Source: Streptomyces roseoverticillatus
Lineage (GTDB): Bacteria; Actinomycetota; Actinomycetes; Streptomycetales; Streptomycetaceae
DNA: 64,000 nt
NCBI RefSeq assembly: GCF_000719265.1
Contig: NZ_JOFL01000003.1
Coordinates: 62,001-126,000, forward strand
Direction: 5' to 3'
Under the pieces are notes generated by a model that was given only the letters and a program-made list of their open reading frames with translations, was not told the origin of the DNA and did no database searches. A program made the translations under genes and the position numbers. Shown piece after piece: positions 32,979 to 42,582 of this stretch; the stretch's first letter is position 1; each line of letters opens with the position of its first letter.

Positions 32979-34802
32979 ATGCAGATTCGCGACCTTCCGT
33001 ACTCCGATCCCGGCCGGCCCGACGCGAGGTCGGGACCGCGCCTCCTGCTCTGGCTCGGGCGGAACCAGCCGGCGGGCCAGGTCAAGGCCCTGGCGTGGGG
33101 CGTGGTGCACATGGCCGCCGTGGCCGCGCTGCCGGTAGCCCTCGGCATCGCCGTCCAGGCCGTGGTGGACCGCTCGGGCGCCCGGCTGGCCCTGGCGGGC
33201 GGGCTGATGCTGCTGCTGGGCGCGCTCATAGCGCTGGGCGACACCATGCTGCACCGTGCGGCGATCACCAACTGGATCACGGCCGCCGCCCGGCTGCAGC
33301 AGCTTCTGGCCCGCAAGACGGCCGAGTTGGGGGCCACGCTGACCCGCCAGGTCGCCGCCGGAGAGGTCGTGGCGGTGTCGACCGGCGATGTCGAGAAGAT
33401 CGGATGGTTCGTGGAGGCCCTCTCGCGCTTCGCCTCCGCGCTGTTCACCACGCTCGCCGTGTGCGTGGCCCTCGTGATCTACCAGCCCGCCCTGGGCACG
33501 CTGATCGCGCTGGCGGTGCCGGCGCTGGTCCTGGCCGTGCTGCCCCTGCTGCCGCCGGCGACGAAACGTGCCGACGAGCAGCGGGAGAAGGCGGGTTACG
33601 CCACGGAGCTGGCCTCCGACACCGTGGCCGGGCTGCGCGTGCTGCGCGGCATCGGCGGCGAGGAGCTGTTCCTGGACCGCTACCGGCGCGCCTCCCAGGA
33701 GGTGCGCCGGGCAGCCGTGCGCAGCGCCCGGATGTGGGCGCTGATCGCGGCCGTCCAGGTGCTGCTGCCGGGGGTGCTGCTGATCGCGGTGGTCGGGTAC
33801 GGGGTCGGGCTGGTGGAGGACGGCCGGGTCGGCGTCGGCGAACTGGTCACCGTCTACGGCGTGGTGACGTTCCTCCTCTTCCCGCTGCGGGTGTTCGAGG
33901 AGATCGCCATGGCGTACTCCTTCTCCCGTCCTTCGGCGGCGCGCGCGGCCCGCGTGCTGTCCTTGGCTCGCACGGCCGGCGCGGATGCGGGTGAAGGGCC
34001 CGCATCCGCGCCGGCAGGGGATCTGTACGACCCGGAGAGCGGGCTGTCGGCTCCGGCGGGGCGGCTGACCGCGGTGGTGTGCGGCGATCCGGACCTGGCG
34101 GGCCGGCTGGCCGACCGGCTGGGCGGGCATGCCTCGGCCGGTTCCGAGGGGGCGCCGTCGGCGTTGCTCGGCGGTGTCGCACTGGACGATCTGCCGCTGG
34201 AGGCGGCCCGTACCGCGGTGCTCGTCCAGGACAAGGACCCGGTGCTGTTGTCGGGGACGCTCGCCGAGCTGCTGGACGTGCCCGCCTCGGGTGCCGTAGC
34301 GCCCGGAGCCGCACTGGCCGCGGCGCAGTGCGGCGACGTGCTGACCGCCCTGGCGCAGGCCTCTCCGGACGCCTCGGGCGACCCGATGCGGACCCGGATC
34401 ACCGAGCGGGGCCGCTCGTTGTCGGGAGGGCAGCGGCAACGGCTGGCGCTCGCCCGGTCACTGGTGACGGACCCGCAGGTGCTGGTGCTCGACGAGCCCA
34501 CGTCGGCGGTCGACTCGCACACGGAGGCGCGGATCGCCGACGGGCTGAGAGGCCTGCGGCAGGGCCGTACGACGGTGGTGTTCTCCTCCAGCCCGCTGCT
34601 GCTCGACCGGGCGGACCGCGTGGTGTTCGTGCAGGAGGGCCGGGCCGTGGCGGTGGGCACGCACCGCGGGCTGCTGCGCGACGACCCGGCGTACCGCGCC
34701 GTGGTCACGCGGGAGACGGACGCCGTGCCGGCGGCGGCAGGGAAGAGGGACCCGGAGCTCTCCGAGCTCGGTCGGAGCGAACAGATCGAGGAGTCGGCAT
34801 GA
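32979..34802 (+). CDS. ABC exporter subunit with degenerate Walker A
   Basis: A 607-residue half-exporter. Six helices span about residues 30-320. In the ATPase domain the Walker A is lost: the strand reads LTAVVCGDPDLAGRLADRL near residue 367, with no GxxGxGKS lysine, and the surrounding region is rich in Gly/Ala/Ser. The signature LSGGQRQR (about 481-488) and Walker B LVLDEPTSAVD remain. This is the pattern of one half of an asymmetric heterodimer. ATG 32979 lies behind GGGAAG. The partner gene overlaps its stop (ATGA). The exported substrate is unknown. It is divergent from the PNGase A-like gene. Confidence 0.87.
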   Translation: MQIRDLPYSDPGRPDARSGPRLLLWLGRNQPAGQVKALAWGVVHMAAVAALPVALGIAVQAVVDRSGARLALAGGLMLLLGALIALGDTMLHRAAITNWITAAARLQQLLARKTAELGATLTRQVAAGEVVAVSTGDVEKIGWFVEALSRFASALFTTLAVCVALVIYQPALGTLIALAVPALVLAVLPLLPPATKRADEQREKAGYATELASDTVAGLRVLRGIGGEELFLDRYRRASQEVRRAAVRSARMWALIAAVQVLLPGVLLIAVVGYGVGLVEDGRVGVGELVTVYGVVTFLLFPLRVFEEIAMAYSFSRPSAARAARVLSLARTAGADAGEGPASAPAGDLYDPESGLSAPAGRLTAVVCGDPDLAGRLADRLGGHASAGSEGAPSALLGGVALDDLPLEAARTAVLVQDKDPVLLSGTLAELLDVPASGAVAPGAALAAAQCGDVLTALAQASPDASGDPMRTRITERGRSLSGGQRQRLALARSLVTDPQVLVLDEPTSAVDSHTEARIADGLRGLRQGRTTVVFSSSPLLLDRADRVVFVQEGRAVAVGTHRGLLRDDPAYRAVVTRETDAVPAAAGKRDPELSELGRSEQIEESA

Positions 34803-36580
34803 TCGGTGTGGCACCCCCCGCGCACGACCCCGCGGCGCCGGAGTCGGCGACCACGCTCCCGGTCGCCGGTCCCGCGACCGTCCGGGCCTACGTGCGCGAG
34901 CTGCTCCGCAGACACCGGAGAGCGTTCGTGCTGCTGGTGACGGTGAACGCCGTCGCCGTGACCGCTTCCATGACCGGCCCCTATCTGCTGGGCGGGATGG
35001 TCGAGGACCTGGCGGCCGGGGCGGAGAACATCCGCCTGGGGCGCACGCTCTCGCTGTTCGCCGTCGCTCTGGCCGTGCAGGCCGTGTTCGTGCACATGGT
35101 GCGGCTGCGTGGGTCGGTGCTCGGCGAGGAGATCCTGGCGGACCTGCGCGAGGACTTCCTCGTGCGGTCGGTGGGGCTGCCGCCGGGCGTCCTGGAACGG
35201 GCCGGCACCGGTGACCTGCTGTCGCGGATCACCACGGACATCGACCGGCTGGCGAACGCCATGCGCGAGGCCGTGCCCCAGCTGGCGATCGGCTTCGTGT
35301 GGGCGGCGCTGCTGCTGGGAGCGCTGGCGGTGACAGCGCCGCCGCTCGCGCTGTGCGTGCTGGTCGCGGTGCCGGTGCTCGTCATCGGCTGCCGCTGGTA
35401 CTTCCGCCGGGCGCCCGCCGCCTACCGTTCGGAGGCCGCGGGGTACGCGGCCGTGGCGGCGTCGCTCACCGAGACGGTTGACGCCGGGCGGACCGTCGAG
35501 GCGCACCGGCTGGGCGAGCGCCGCGTGGCGCTGTCCGACCGGCGGGTCGCCGAGTGGACCCAATGGGAGCGGTACACGCTGTGGCTGCGGTCGGTCCTCT
35601 TTCCGGTGATCAACGTGACCCACTCGCTGGTCTTCGGCTCCGTGCTGATCATCGGCGGTGTCTTCGTGCTGCGGGGCTGGGTGTCGGTGGGGCAGCTCAC
35701 GACGGGCGCGCTGTTCGCGCAGATGCTCGTCGAGCCCGTCGGCCTGATCCTGCGCTGGTACGACGAGCTGCAGATCGCGCAGGTGTCGCTGGCCCGGCTG
35801 GTGGGGGTGCGCGAGATCGGGACGGGGGACGCGGACGACGGCACGGACCCGAAGGGCCGGGAGGTGCGGGCCGACGAGGTGCGGTTCGGCTACCTGGCGG
35901 GCAACGACGTCCTGCACGGTGTCTCCCTGGCGGTCCGGCCGGGGAGCCGGGTGGCGCTCGTCGGGCCGTCCGGCGCGGGGAAGTCGACGCTGGGCCGGCT
36001 GCTGGCCGGCATCTACGCGCCGCGCTCGGGCGCGGTGACGCTCGGCGGCGCGGAGCTCGCGCGGATGCCGGCGGAGCGGGTGCGCCGCCACGTGGCCCTG
36101 GTCAACCAGGAGCACCACGTCTTCGTGGGGTCACTGCGCGACAACCTGCTCCTCGCCCGGACGGACGCCGGGGACAGCGAGCTGTGGGCCGCTCTCGGCG
36201 CGGTGGACGCCGACGGCTGGGCCCGGGCGCTCACGGCCGGCCTGGACACCGCGGTGGGCTCGGGCGGGCTCGCGCTCACCCCCGCCCAGGCCCAGCAGGT
36301 CGCGCTGGCGCGGCTCGTGCTCGCCGATCCGCACACGCTGGTGCTGGACGAGGCGACTTCGCTGCTGGACCCGCGGGCGGCCCGGCACCTGGAGCGCTCG
36401 CTGGCGACGGTCCTGGAGGGCCGTACGGTGGTGGCCATCGCGCACCGGCTGCACACCGCCCATGACGCGGACGTGATCGCGGTGGCGGAGGACGGCCGGA
36501 TCTCCGAGCTGGGCAGCCACGACGAGCTGGTCGCGGCGGGCGGCACGTACGCGGCGCTGTGGCGCTCCTGGCACCGGTAG
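34799..36580 (+). CDS. ABC exporter subunit with degenerate signature motif
   Basis: A 593-residue half-exporter paired with the upstream gene (4-bp overlap). The membrane domain spans about residues 45-330. The ATPase domain has an intact Walker A GPSGAGKST (about 390-398), Q-loop NQEHHVF, Walker B LVLDEATSLLD and switch IAHRLHT. The LSGGQ signature is replaced by LTPAQAQQ. Together with the partner this gives one complete ATP site (this Walker A with the partner's LSGGQ) and one dead site. Such asymmetric exporters commonly handle lipids, siderophores or drugs. Confidence 0.88.
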   Translation: MIGVAPPAHDPAAPESATTLPVAGPATVRAYVRELLRRHRRAFVLLVTVNAVAVTASMTGPYLLGGMVEDLAAGAENIRLGRTLSLFAVALAVQAVFVHMVRLRGSVLGEEILADLREDFLVRSVGLPPGVLERAGTGDLLSRITTDIDRLANAMREAVPQLAIGFVWAALLLGALAVTAPPLALCVLVAVPVLVIGCRWYFRRAPAAYRSEAAGYAAVAASLTETVDAGRTVEAHRLGERRVALSDRRVAEWTQWERYTLWLRSVLFPVINVTHSLVFGSVLIIGGVFVLRGWVSVGQLTTGALFAQMLVEPVGLILRWYDELQIAQVSLARLVGVREIGTGDADDGTDPKGREVRADEVRFGYLAGNDVLHGVSLAVRPGSRVALVGPSGAGKSTLGRLLAGIYAPRSGAVTLGGAELARMPAERVRRHVALVNQEHHVFVGSLRDNLLLARTDAGDSELWAALGAVDADGWARALTAGLDTAVGSGGLALTPAQAQQVALARLVLADPHTLVLDEATSLLDPRAARHLERSLATVLEGRTVVAIAHRLHTAHDADVIAVAEDGRISELGSHDELVAAGGTYAALWRSWHR

Positions 36581-36610
36581 CCGCCCGCCGGGCGGGCCGG
36601 GGTGCCCCGG

Positions 36611-37402
36611 TCAGATGAACTCCAGGGCCCCGAGCCCGCCCAGGCCGCCGAGCACGAGGAACGCCGGCATGAGGACCTTGAGCTCCACCCAGCTGCCCGC
36701 CCGGAAGCGCATGGCCTTCGGCGGTCCGACCGGGTACCAGCGCTTGCGGCCGACGGGGATGGGCCACAGGATCGGGCAGCCGGAGACGGTGAGCGCGTCG
36801 CCGATGTCGTGCACGAGGGCGCCGAGGACGATGGGCAGGCCCAGCCACAGGTACTCCTGGCCGGGGCCGGAGAAGAGCCAGCCGGCGCCGTTGCCCGGCT
36901 CGTTCAGGACGCCGGCCAGTATCCAGGCGCTGGTGGCCCCGAGGAGCCACACCAGGACGTCGCTGGAGGTGCGGGCCGCGCGCCACAGGAGCCCTTCGAC
37001 CGCGAGCACGAGGTGGACGAAGAGGATGCCGAGCACGGCCCAGCGGCCGCCCGTGACCGCCAGTGCCGAGGCGCCGGCGCCTATGAGGACGGCCCACAGC
37101 CAGGTGTGGGTGAGCGTGCGGTGGCCGCCGTTGCGGCGCGGGTCGCCGTGCCCGCGGGTGGCCTTGTAGACGGAGTGCGACAGCTTGTCGATGACGCCGC
37201 ACAGCGCGCGGGACACCGGGCCGAAGGCGCGCGATATCGTCGCTGACTTGTGGTCGAGGTCGGGGGCGAGTGCCGCTCCGGCGCAGATCAGGGCGCCGAC
37301 AACGAGCACCGGCCAGGGCATCGGCTCGCCGGCGGCCGCCATCGCGGCCCCCACTCCCAGCCAGGCGGCCGCTCCCGAGAGCGAGTGCGCCGGTCCCATC
37401 AT
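36611..37402 (-). CDS. YdjM-like membrane-bound metal-dependent hydrolase
   Basis: A 263-residue membrane protein of the LexA-controlled hydrolase/YdjM family. Metal-ligand residues lie in GPAHSLSGAAAW (His), LAPDLDHKSATIS (Asp/His) and GGHRTLTHTW (two His), the family's phospholipase C-like set. A later His/Asp occurs in VHDIGDALT. Five to six helices surround them. It may act on a phospholipid or bactoprenol-linked phosphate. ATG 37402 or 37399; GAGGAAGTGGGAA lies upstream. It is divergent from the helicase gene. Confidence 0.83.
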   Translation of the reverse strand: MMGPAHSLSGAAAWLGVGAAMAAAGEPMPWPVLVVGALICAGAALAPDLDHKSATISRAFGPVSRALCGVIDKLSHSVYKATRGHGDPRRNGGHRTLTHTWLWAVLIGAGASALAVTGGRWAVLGILFVHLVLAVEGLLWRAARTSSDVLVWLLGATSAWILAGVLNEPGNGAGWLFSGPGQEYLWLGLPIVLGALVHDIGDALTVSGCPILWPIPVGRKRWYPVGPPKAMRFRAGSWVELKVLMPAFLVLGGLGGLGALEFI

Positions 37403-37537
37403 GGTCGTTCCCACTTCCTCGTGCCGGACGGCGTCCGCTGTTCTGACGCCGGGTCGGCGACTCAGCGTAGCGTCCGGATGATCACCATTGGACCGGCCGG
37501 TTCCCTGATCCGGTCCGGGGCCAGGCAGTATGGAGGG

Positions 37538-40051
37538 GTGACCCTTATCGATCAGATGCCGAGCCATGCCGAACCCGATGCCCTCTTCGAAGCCTTCTCG
37601 ACCTGGGCCGAGGAGCGGGGCATCTCGCTGTACCCCGCGCAGGAGGAGGCGCTGATCGAGGTGGTCTCCGGGGCGAACGTGATCCTTTCGACCCCCACCG
37701 GCTCCGGCAAGAGCCTCGTCGCGGCCGGGGCGCACTTCACCGCGCTCGCCAACGACCAGGTGACCTTCTACACCGCGCCCATCAAGGCGCTGGTGTCGGA
37801 GAAGTTCTTCGACCTGTGCAAGATCTTCGGCACGGAGAACGTCGGCATGCTCACGGGCGACGCCTCGGTCAACGCCGACGCGCCCATCATCTGCTGCACC
37901 GCCGAGGTGCTCGCCTCCATCGCGCTGCGGGACGGCAGGGACGCCGACATCGGCCAGGTCGTGATGGACGAGTTCCACTTCTATGCGGAGCCGGACCGGG
38001 GCTGGGCGTGGCAGATCCCGCTGCTGGAACTGCCCCAGGCGCAGTTCATCCTGATGTCGGCAACACTGGGCGATATGTCCCGGTTCGAGGAGGACCTGAC
38101 CCGGCGTACGGGGCGCCCCACCGCCGTGGTCCGCTCGGCGACCCGGCCGGTGCCGCTGTCCTACGAGTACCGGTCGACGCCGCTCACCGACACCCTCACC
38201 GAGCTGCTGCAGACGCACCAGGCGCCCGTCTACATCGTGCACTTCACGCAGGCCGCGGCCGTGGAACGGGCGCAGGCGCTGATGAGCATCAACATGTGCT
38301 CGCGCGAGGAGAAGGACGAGATCGCCAAGCTGATCGGCAATTTCCGCTTCACCACCAAGTTCGGCCGGAATCTCTCGCGCTACGTCCGGCACGGCATCGG
38401 CGTGCACCACGCGGGCATGCTGCCCAAGTACCGCCGCCTGGTGGAACGGCTCGCGCAGGCCGGTCTGCTGAAGGTCATCTGCGGCACGGACACCCTCGGC
38501 GTCGGCGTCAACGTGCCGATCCGCACGGTGCTGTTCACCGCGCTCACCAAGTACGACGGCCAGCGGGTGCGGACGCTGCGGGCGCGGGAGTTCCACCAGA
38601 TCGCGGGCCGCGCGGGGCGGGCCGGCTATGACACGGCCGGCTTCGTCGTCGCCCAGGCACCGGACCACGTCGTCGAGAACGAGAAGGCGCTGGCGAAGGC
38701 CGGCGACGACCCCAAGAAGCGGCGCAAGGTGGTCCGCAAGAAGGCTCCCGAGGGCTTCGTCAACTGGGGCGAGAACACCTTCGAGAAGCTCATCGCGTCC
38801 GAGCCGGAGCAGCTGACCTCGCGCTTCCGCGTCACCCACGCCATGCTGCTCGCGGTCATCGCACGCCCGGGCAACGCCTTCGACGCGATGCGCCGCCTGC
38901 TGGAGGACAACCACGAGCCGCGCAGGAACCAGCTGCGGCACATCCGCCGCGCCATCGCGATCTACCGCTCCCTGCTGGACGGCGGCGTGGTCGAGCGGCT
39001 CGACGAGCCCGACGCCGAGGGCCGCATCGTCCGCCTGACCGTGGACCTGCAGTCGGACTTCGCGCTCAACCAGCCGCTGTCGACGTTCGCGCTCGCCGCC
39101 TTCGAGCTCCTGGACCCGGAGTCGCCGTCCTACGCCCTGGACATGGTCTCGGTGGTCGAGTCCACGCTGGACGACCCGCGGCAGATCCTCGCGGCCCAGC
39201 AGAACAAGGCGCGCGGCGAGGCCGTCGCCGCGATGAAGGCGGACGGCGTCGAGTACGAGGACCGCATGGAGCGGCTCATGGACGTGACCTACCCCAGGCC
39301 GCTGGACGAGCTGCTGACCCACGCCTACGGGCTCTACCGCAAGAGCCACCCCTGGGTCGGCGACCACCCGCTCTCGCCGAAGTCGGTCATCCGCGACATG
39401 TACGAGCGGGCCATGACCTTCACAGAATTCACCTCCTTCTACGACCTGGCGCGCACCGAGGGCATCGTCCTGCGCTACCTGGCCGGTGCGTACAAGGCTC
39501 TGGACCACACCGTCCCCGACGACCTGAAGTCCGACGACTTCGAGGACCTGATCGCCTGGCTGGGCGAGATGGTGCGCCAGGTCGACTCCAGCCTGCTGGA
39601 CGAGTGGGAGCAGCTGGCCAACCCCGAGGAGGAGTCGGCCGAGGAGGCCCAGGACCGCGCCGACCAGGTCAAGCCGGTCACGGCGAACGCCCGCGCCTTC
39701 CGGGTGCTGGTGCGCAACGCGCTCTTCCGCCGGGTCGAGCTGGCCGCCCTCGACAACGTCCGCGAGCTCGGCGAGATGGACGCCGACTCCGGCTGGGACG
39801 AGGACCGCTGGGCCGAGGCCATGGACGCCTACTGGGACGAGTACGAGGACCTGGGGACCGGCCCCGACGCGCGCGGCCCGAAGCTGCTGCGCATCGAGGA
39901 GAAGCCGGAGGACGGGCTGTGGCGGGTCCGGCAGACCTTCGCGGACCCCGATGGCGACCACGACTGGGGCATCACGGCCGAGGTGGACCTCACCGCCTCC
40001 GACGAGGAGGGCCGCGCGGTGGTCCGCGTCGTGGAGGTCGGTCAGCTGTAG
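37538..40051 (+). CDS. Ski2/HelY-type DExH-box helicase with DUF3516
   Basis: An 837-residue superfamily 2 helicase. Motif I TPTGSGKS (about residue 50), motif II MDEFHFY (DEFH in place of DEVH), motif III SATLGD, and motifs V-VI GTDTLGVGVNVPIRT and QIAGRAGRAG are complete. The C-terminal half (from about residue 400) is the actinobacterial DUF3516 region. It probably unwinds structured RNA for ribosome assembly or decay. GTG 37538 sits 6 bp after the hexamer CAGTAT (37526-37531), with GGAGG almost abutting the start, so the message is probably leaderless. A thioesterase gene follows in the same direction. Confidence 0.9.
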   Translation: MTLIDQMPSHAEPDALFEAFSTWAEERGISLYPAQEEALIEVVSGANVILSTPTGSGKSLVAAGAHFTALANDQVTFYTAPIKALVSEKFFDLCKIFGTENVGMLTGDASVNADAPIICCTAEVLASIALRDGRDADIGQVVMDEFHFYAEPDRGWAWQIPLLELPQAQFILMSATLGDMSRFEEDLTRRTGRPTAVVRSATRPVPLSYEYRSTPLTDTLTELLQTHQAPVYIVHFTQAAAVERAQALMSINMCSREEKDEIAKLIGNFRFTTKFGRNLSRYVRHGIGVHHAGMLPKYRRLVERLAQAGLLKVICGTDTLGVGVNVPIRTVLFTALTKYDGQRVRTLRAREFHQIAGRAGRAGYDTAGFVVAQAPDHVVENEKALAKAGDDPKKRRKVVRKKAPEGFVNWGENTFEKLIASEPEQLTSRFRVTHAMLLAVIARPGNAFDAMRRLLEDNHEPRRNQLRHIRRAIAIYRSLLDGGVVERLDEPDAEGRIVRLTVDLQSDFALNQPLSTFALAAFELLDPESPSYALDMVSVVESTLDDPRQILAAQQNKARGEAVAAMKADGVEYEDRMERLMDVTYPRPLDELLTHAYGLYRKSHPWVGDHPLSPKSVIRDMYERAMTFTEFTSFYDLARTEGIVLRYLAGAYKALDHTVPDDLKSDDFEDLIAWLGEMVRQVDSSLLDEWEQLANPEEESAEEAQDRADQVKPVTANARAFRVLVRNALFRRVELAALDNVRELGEMDADSGWDEDRWAEAMDAYWDEYEDLGTGPDARGPKLLRIEEKPEDGLWRVRQTFADPDGDHDWGITAEVDLTASDEEGRAVVRVVEVGQL

Positions 40052-40100
40052 CCTCCGAGGCGCGGCCCACGCGGCCCGCCCCGGCAGCGAAGGAGGCCCG

Positions 40101-40964
40101 ATGACCACACCGACCGACCGTCTGGTGGGTCTGCTCGACCTGGAGCGGATCGACCTGAACATCTTCCGGGGCCGCAGTCCCGACGAGTCGCTGCAGCGCG
40201 TCTTCGGCGGGCAGGTGGCCGGGCAGGCGCTGGTCGCGGCCGGGCGGACCACCGAAGGTGACCGCCCGGTCCACTCGCTGCACGCGTACTTCCTGCGCCC
40301 CGGGCGGCCGGGCGTGCCGATCGTGTACCAGGTGGAGCGCGTGCGCGACGGGCGCTCCTTCACCACACGGCGCGTGGTGGCCGTCCAGCAAGGCCGGACG
40401 ATCTTCAATCTCACCGCCTCCTTCCACGAGCCCGAACCGGGCTTCGAGCACCAGGTGGCCATGCCGGACGTACCTGCTCCGGAGGAGCTGCCGCGGCTCG
40501 CCGACGAGATCCGCGATCACCTCGGCGAGCTGCCCAGCGCGCTGCGGCACATGGAGCGCCGGCTGGCCTTCGACATCCGCTACGTGGACCGGCTGCGCTG
40601 GAGCCCGCAGGAGCTGGCGGACGCCGAGCCCCGCAGCGCGGTGTGGATGCGCGCGCTGGGGCCGCTGGGCGACGACCCGCTCGTGCACACGTGCGCCCTC
40701 ACGTACGCGAGCGACATGACGCTCCTCGACGCCGTACGCATCCCGGTGGAGCCGCTGTGGGGGCCGCGCGGCTTCGACATGGCCTCGCTGGACCACGCGA
40801 TGTGGTTCCACCGGCCGTTCCACGCCGACGAGTGGTTCCTCTACCAGCAGGAGTCACCGATCGCGACGGGCGCCCGGGGGCTGGCCCGTGGTCAGATCTT
40901 CGACCGCGAAGGCCGGCTACTGGTGTCGGTGATGCAGGAGGGGCTGTTCCGCAAGGTCGGCTGA
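40101..40964 (+). CDS. tesB: Acyl-CoA thioesterase II (TesB-like)
   Basis: A 287-residue double-hotdog thioesterase. RVFGGQVAGQALVAAGRT and HSLHAYFLRPG in the first hotdog, and SLDHAMWFHRPFHADEWFLY then QESPIATGARGLARGQIFD in the second, are TesB signatures; the catalytic Asp is in LDHAMWFH. It hydrolyses medium or long acyl-CoA to free acid and CoA in the cytoplasm. ATG 40101 follows AAGGAGG at a good distance. It lies 49 bp after the helicase and may be co-transcribed with it. Confidence 0.93.
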   Translation: MTTPTDRLVGLLDLERIDLNIFRGRSPDESLQRVFGGQVAGQALVAAGRTTEGDRPVHSLHAYFLRPGRPGVPIVYQVERVRDGRSFTTRRVVAVQQGRTIFNLTASFHEPEPGFEHQVAMPDVPAPEELPRLADEIRDHLGELPSALRHMERRLAFDIRYVDRLRWSPQELADAEPRSAVWMRALGPLGDDPLVHTCALTYASDMTLLDAVRIPVEPLWGPRGFDMASLDHAMWFHRPFHADEWFLYQQESPIATGARGLARGQIFDREGRLLVSVMQEGLFRKVG

Positions 40965-40994
40965 GCGCCGCCGGAGCAGGCCCCTCCGAGGCGT

Positions 40995-41945
40995 TCACGC
41001 GATGCGGCGCAGTCTGCGGAGCCATCCCCGCAGACCCGCCGGCGCTGCCGGTTCCGCCGGTGCCGCTGCTGCCTGCGCCTCCCGGTCCCCTTCCGGCCCC
41101 CGCTTCAGCTCCGGTGCCGGAGCGAGGGCAGGCCCGGCAGCAGGCCGGGGCACGGGCACGTAACCCTCGGGCTTCGGCGCCGCCCGGTCCGCGCGGGCGG
41201 TGGCCAGGGCCCGCGCGAGCCGCTCCCGGTGGCGCCCGATCTCGCCGGCGTCGACGGCGAGCGTCACCCGCTCGATGACGTCCCGCGCTGCCGCCGAGTC
41301 CGTGCGGATCCCGGCGAGATCCGGGCGCAGCAAGCTCAGGTACGCCCGCTCGTACGGGTCGGGCACGGCGTCCGCCAGCTGGTCGGGGGCTAGCACGGCC
41401 GCGACGGCCGCCGCGCGCTCCCAGGGGTCCGCCGTCAGCACGGTCAGCTGGCCGAGCCGCCGGGCGCGCCAGCTTCGGGCCCGCTGGTCGTCGCGCTCCT
41501 CCAGCTCCATGCGGAGCGCGGGGTCCGTGCGGCCGGTGAGGAGCTCCGGATTGGCGTCGGCGAACTCCACGAGGTCGGCGGCCAGATAGTGCCAGACCAC
41601 CGCGCGGTAGCGATTGACGTAGAACCTCACGGGGGCGAAGCAGCCCGCCCTGGCGAGGCGGGCGAAGCGGGCGGGGCTCACGCCCATCAGCTGGGCGGCC
41701 TCTGCCGTGCCCACGGCCCACAGCCGGTTGCGCAGCGATTCGGGGAATCCCGCGCCGGACCGGAGCCGTTCGATCTCCTCGCGGGCGACCCGCGGTCTGC
41801 CGCCGGCGGCGACGGACACCGTCCGCACGTGCCCCAGCTGCACGGCGAGCTCGAATTCGCGGGGCCTCAGACCCAGCTCACGCGCCGCCGTCCCGCGGGC
41901 CACCGTGGCCGCCGTCCCCCGCTCCCGGCATTCCTGCACTGCCAT
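40995..41945 (-). CDS. DUF6397-like DNA-binding protein
   Basis: A 316-residue protein recognised as close to the Streptomyces DUF6397 family. Two helix-turn-helix-like segments are visible: ARGTAARELGLRPREFELAV near residue 20, and VGTAEAAQLMGVSPARFARL near residue 80, resembling excisionase/MerR-type helices. The C-terminal third is Pro/Ala-rich and ends in an Arg-rich WLRRLRRIA tail. It is probably a cytoplasmic DNA-binding protein of unknown role. It lies downstream of the Roadblock gene on the same strand, 89 bp apart. Confidence 0.65.
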   Translation of the reverse strand: MAVQECRERGTAATVARGTAARELGLRPREFELAVQLGHVRTVSVAAGGRPRVAREEIERLRSGAGFPESLRNRLWAVGTAEAAQLMGVSPARFARLARAGCFAPVRFYVNRYRAVVWHYLAADLVEFADANPELLTGRTDPALRMELEERDDQRARSWRARRLGQLTVLTADPWERAAAVAAVLAPDQLADAVPDPYERAYLSLLRPDLAGIRTDSAAARDVIERVTLAVDAGEIGRHRERLARALATARADRAAPKPEGYVPVPRPAAGPALAPAPELKRGPEGDREAQAAAAPAEPAAPAGLRGWLRRLRRIA

Positions 41946-42034
41946 GAAACCTCCCCCGACACCGTCCGATCACTGACAGTGACGACGATAGCGGTGGAGT
42001 ACGACAGCGTGTCCGGCCTGTGGATAACCTTCCG

Positions 42035-42457
42035 TCAGCTCCCGCTGCCCGGGCCCCCCACCGCCCCGCTCTGCTGCCGGGCCGCGACGCCGAGGTGTTC
42101 GCCGACGCGGTTGACGAGCAGCGTCATCTCGTAGCCGATCTGGCCGATGTCGGCCTCCGCTTCCCCCAGGACGCACAGACAGCTGCCGTCGCCCGCAGCC
42201 GTCACGAACAGCACGCCTTCGTCGAACTCGACCATCGTCTGCCGCACCCGGCCGGCCCGGAACTGCCGGCCCGTGCCCTTCGCGAGGCTGTGCAGCCCCG
42301 ACGCGACGGCGGCCAGGTGCTCGGCGTCCTCGCGCTGCAGGCTCGTGCTGGCCCCCGTCACCAGTCCGTCGTTGGAGAGCACCAGCGCGTGCCGTATGTG
42401 CTCGATGCGCTCGGTCAGGTCGTCCAGCATCCAGTCGAGCCCCTTGCCGACTGCCAT
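42035..42457 (-). CDS. Roadblock/LC7 domain protein
   Basis: A 140-residue protein: LDWMLDDLTERIEHIRHALV, LSNDGLVTGASTSLQREDAE and FVTAAGDGSCLCVLGEAEAD form a standard Roadblock/LC7 fold, with an unstructured C-terminal tail. Such proteins work with small Ras-like GTPases and sensor kinases in the Streptomyces conservons (cvn), but no cvnA, C or D gene is adjacent. ATG 42457 follows GGGGAGGCGGG. It may regulate a GTPase encoded elsewhere. The divergent neighbour is a methyltransferase. Confidence 0.85.
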   Translation of the reverse strand: MAVGKGLDWMLDDLTERIEHIRHALVLSNDGLVTGASTSLQREDAEHLAAVASGLHSLAKGTGRQFRAGRVRQTMVEFDEGVLFVTAAGDGSCLCVLGEAEADIGQIGYEMTLLVNRVGEHLGVAARQQSGAVGGPGSGS

Positions 42458-42582
42458 GTCCCGCCTCCCCGTTCCGCTGTTCCCCGTAACTGCCGTGCAA
42501 GCCTTGCTCACCTGCGTGCTGTCGGCAACCCGTCCCGGCCCGTCGGCACGCCTCCGTGCACAAGTTGGCACATGATGGGGAC

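Noticed and set aside
36611..40462. A frame of over 1,200 codons antisense to the helicase and TesB genes
   Set aside because: Only its last part (36611-37402) encodes a recognisable protein, the YdjM-like hydrolase; the rest mirrors the helicase codons.
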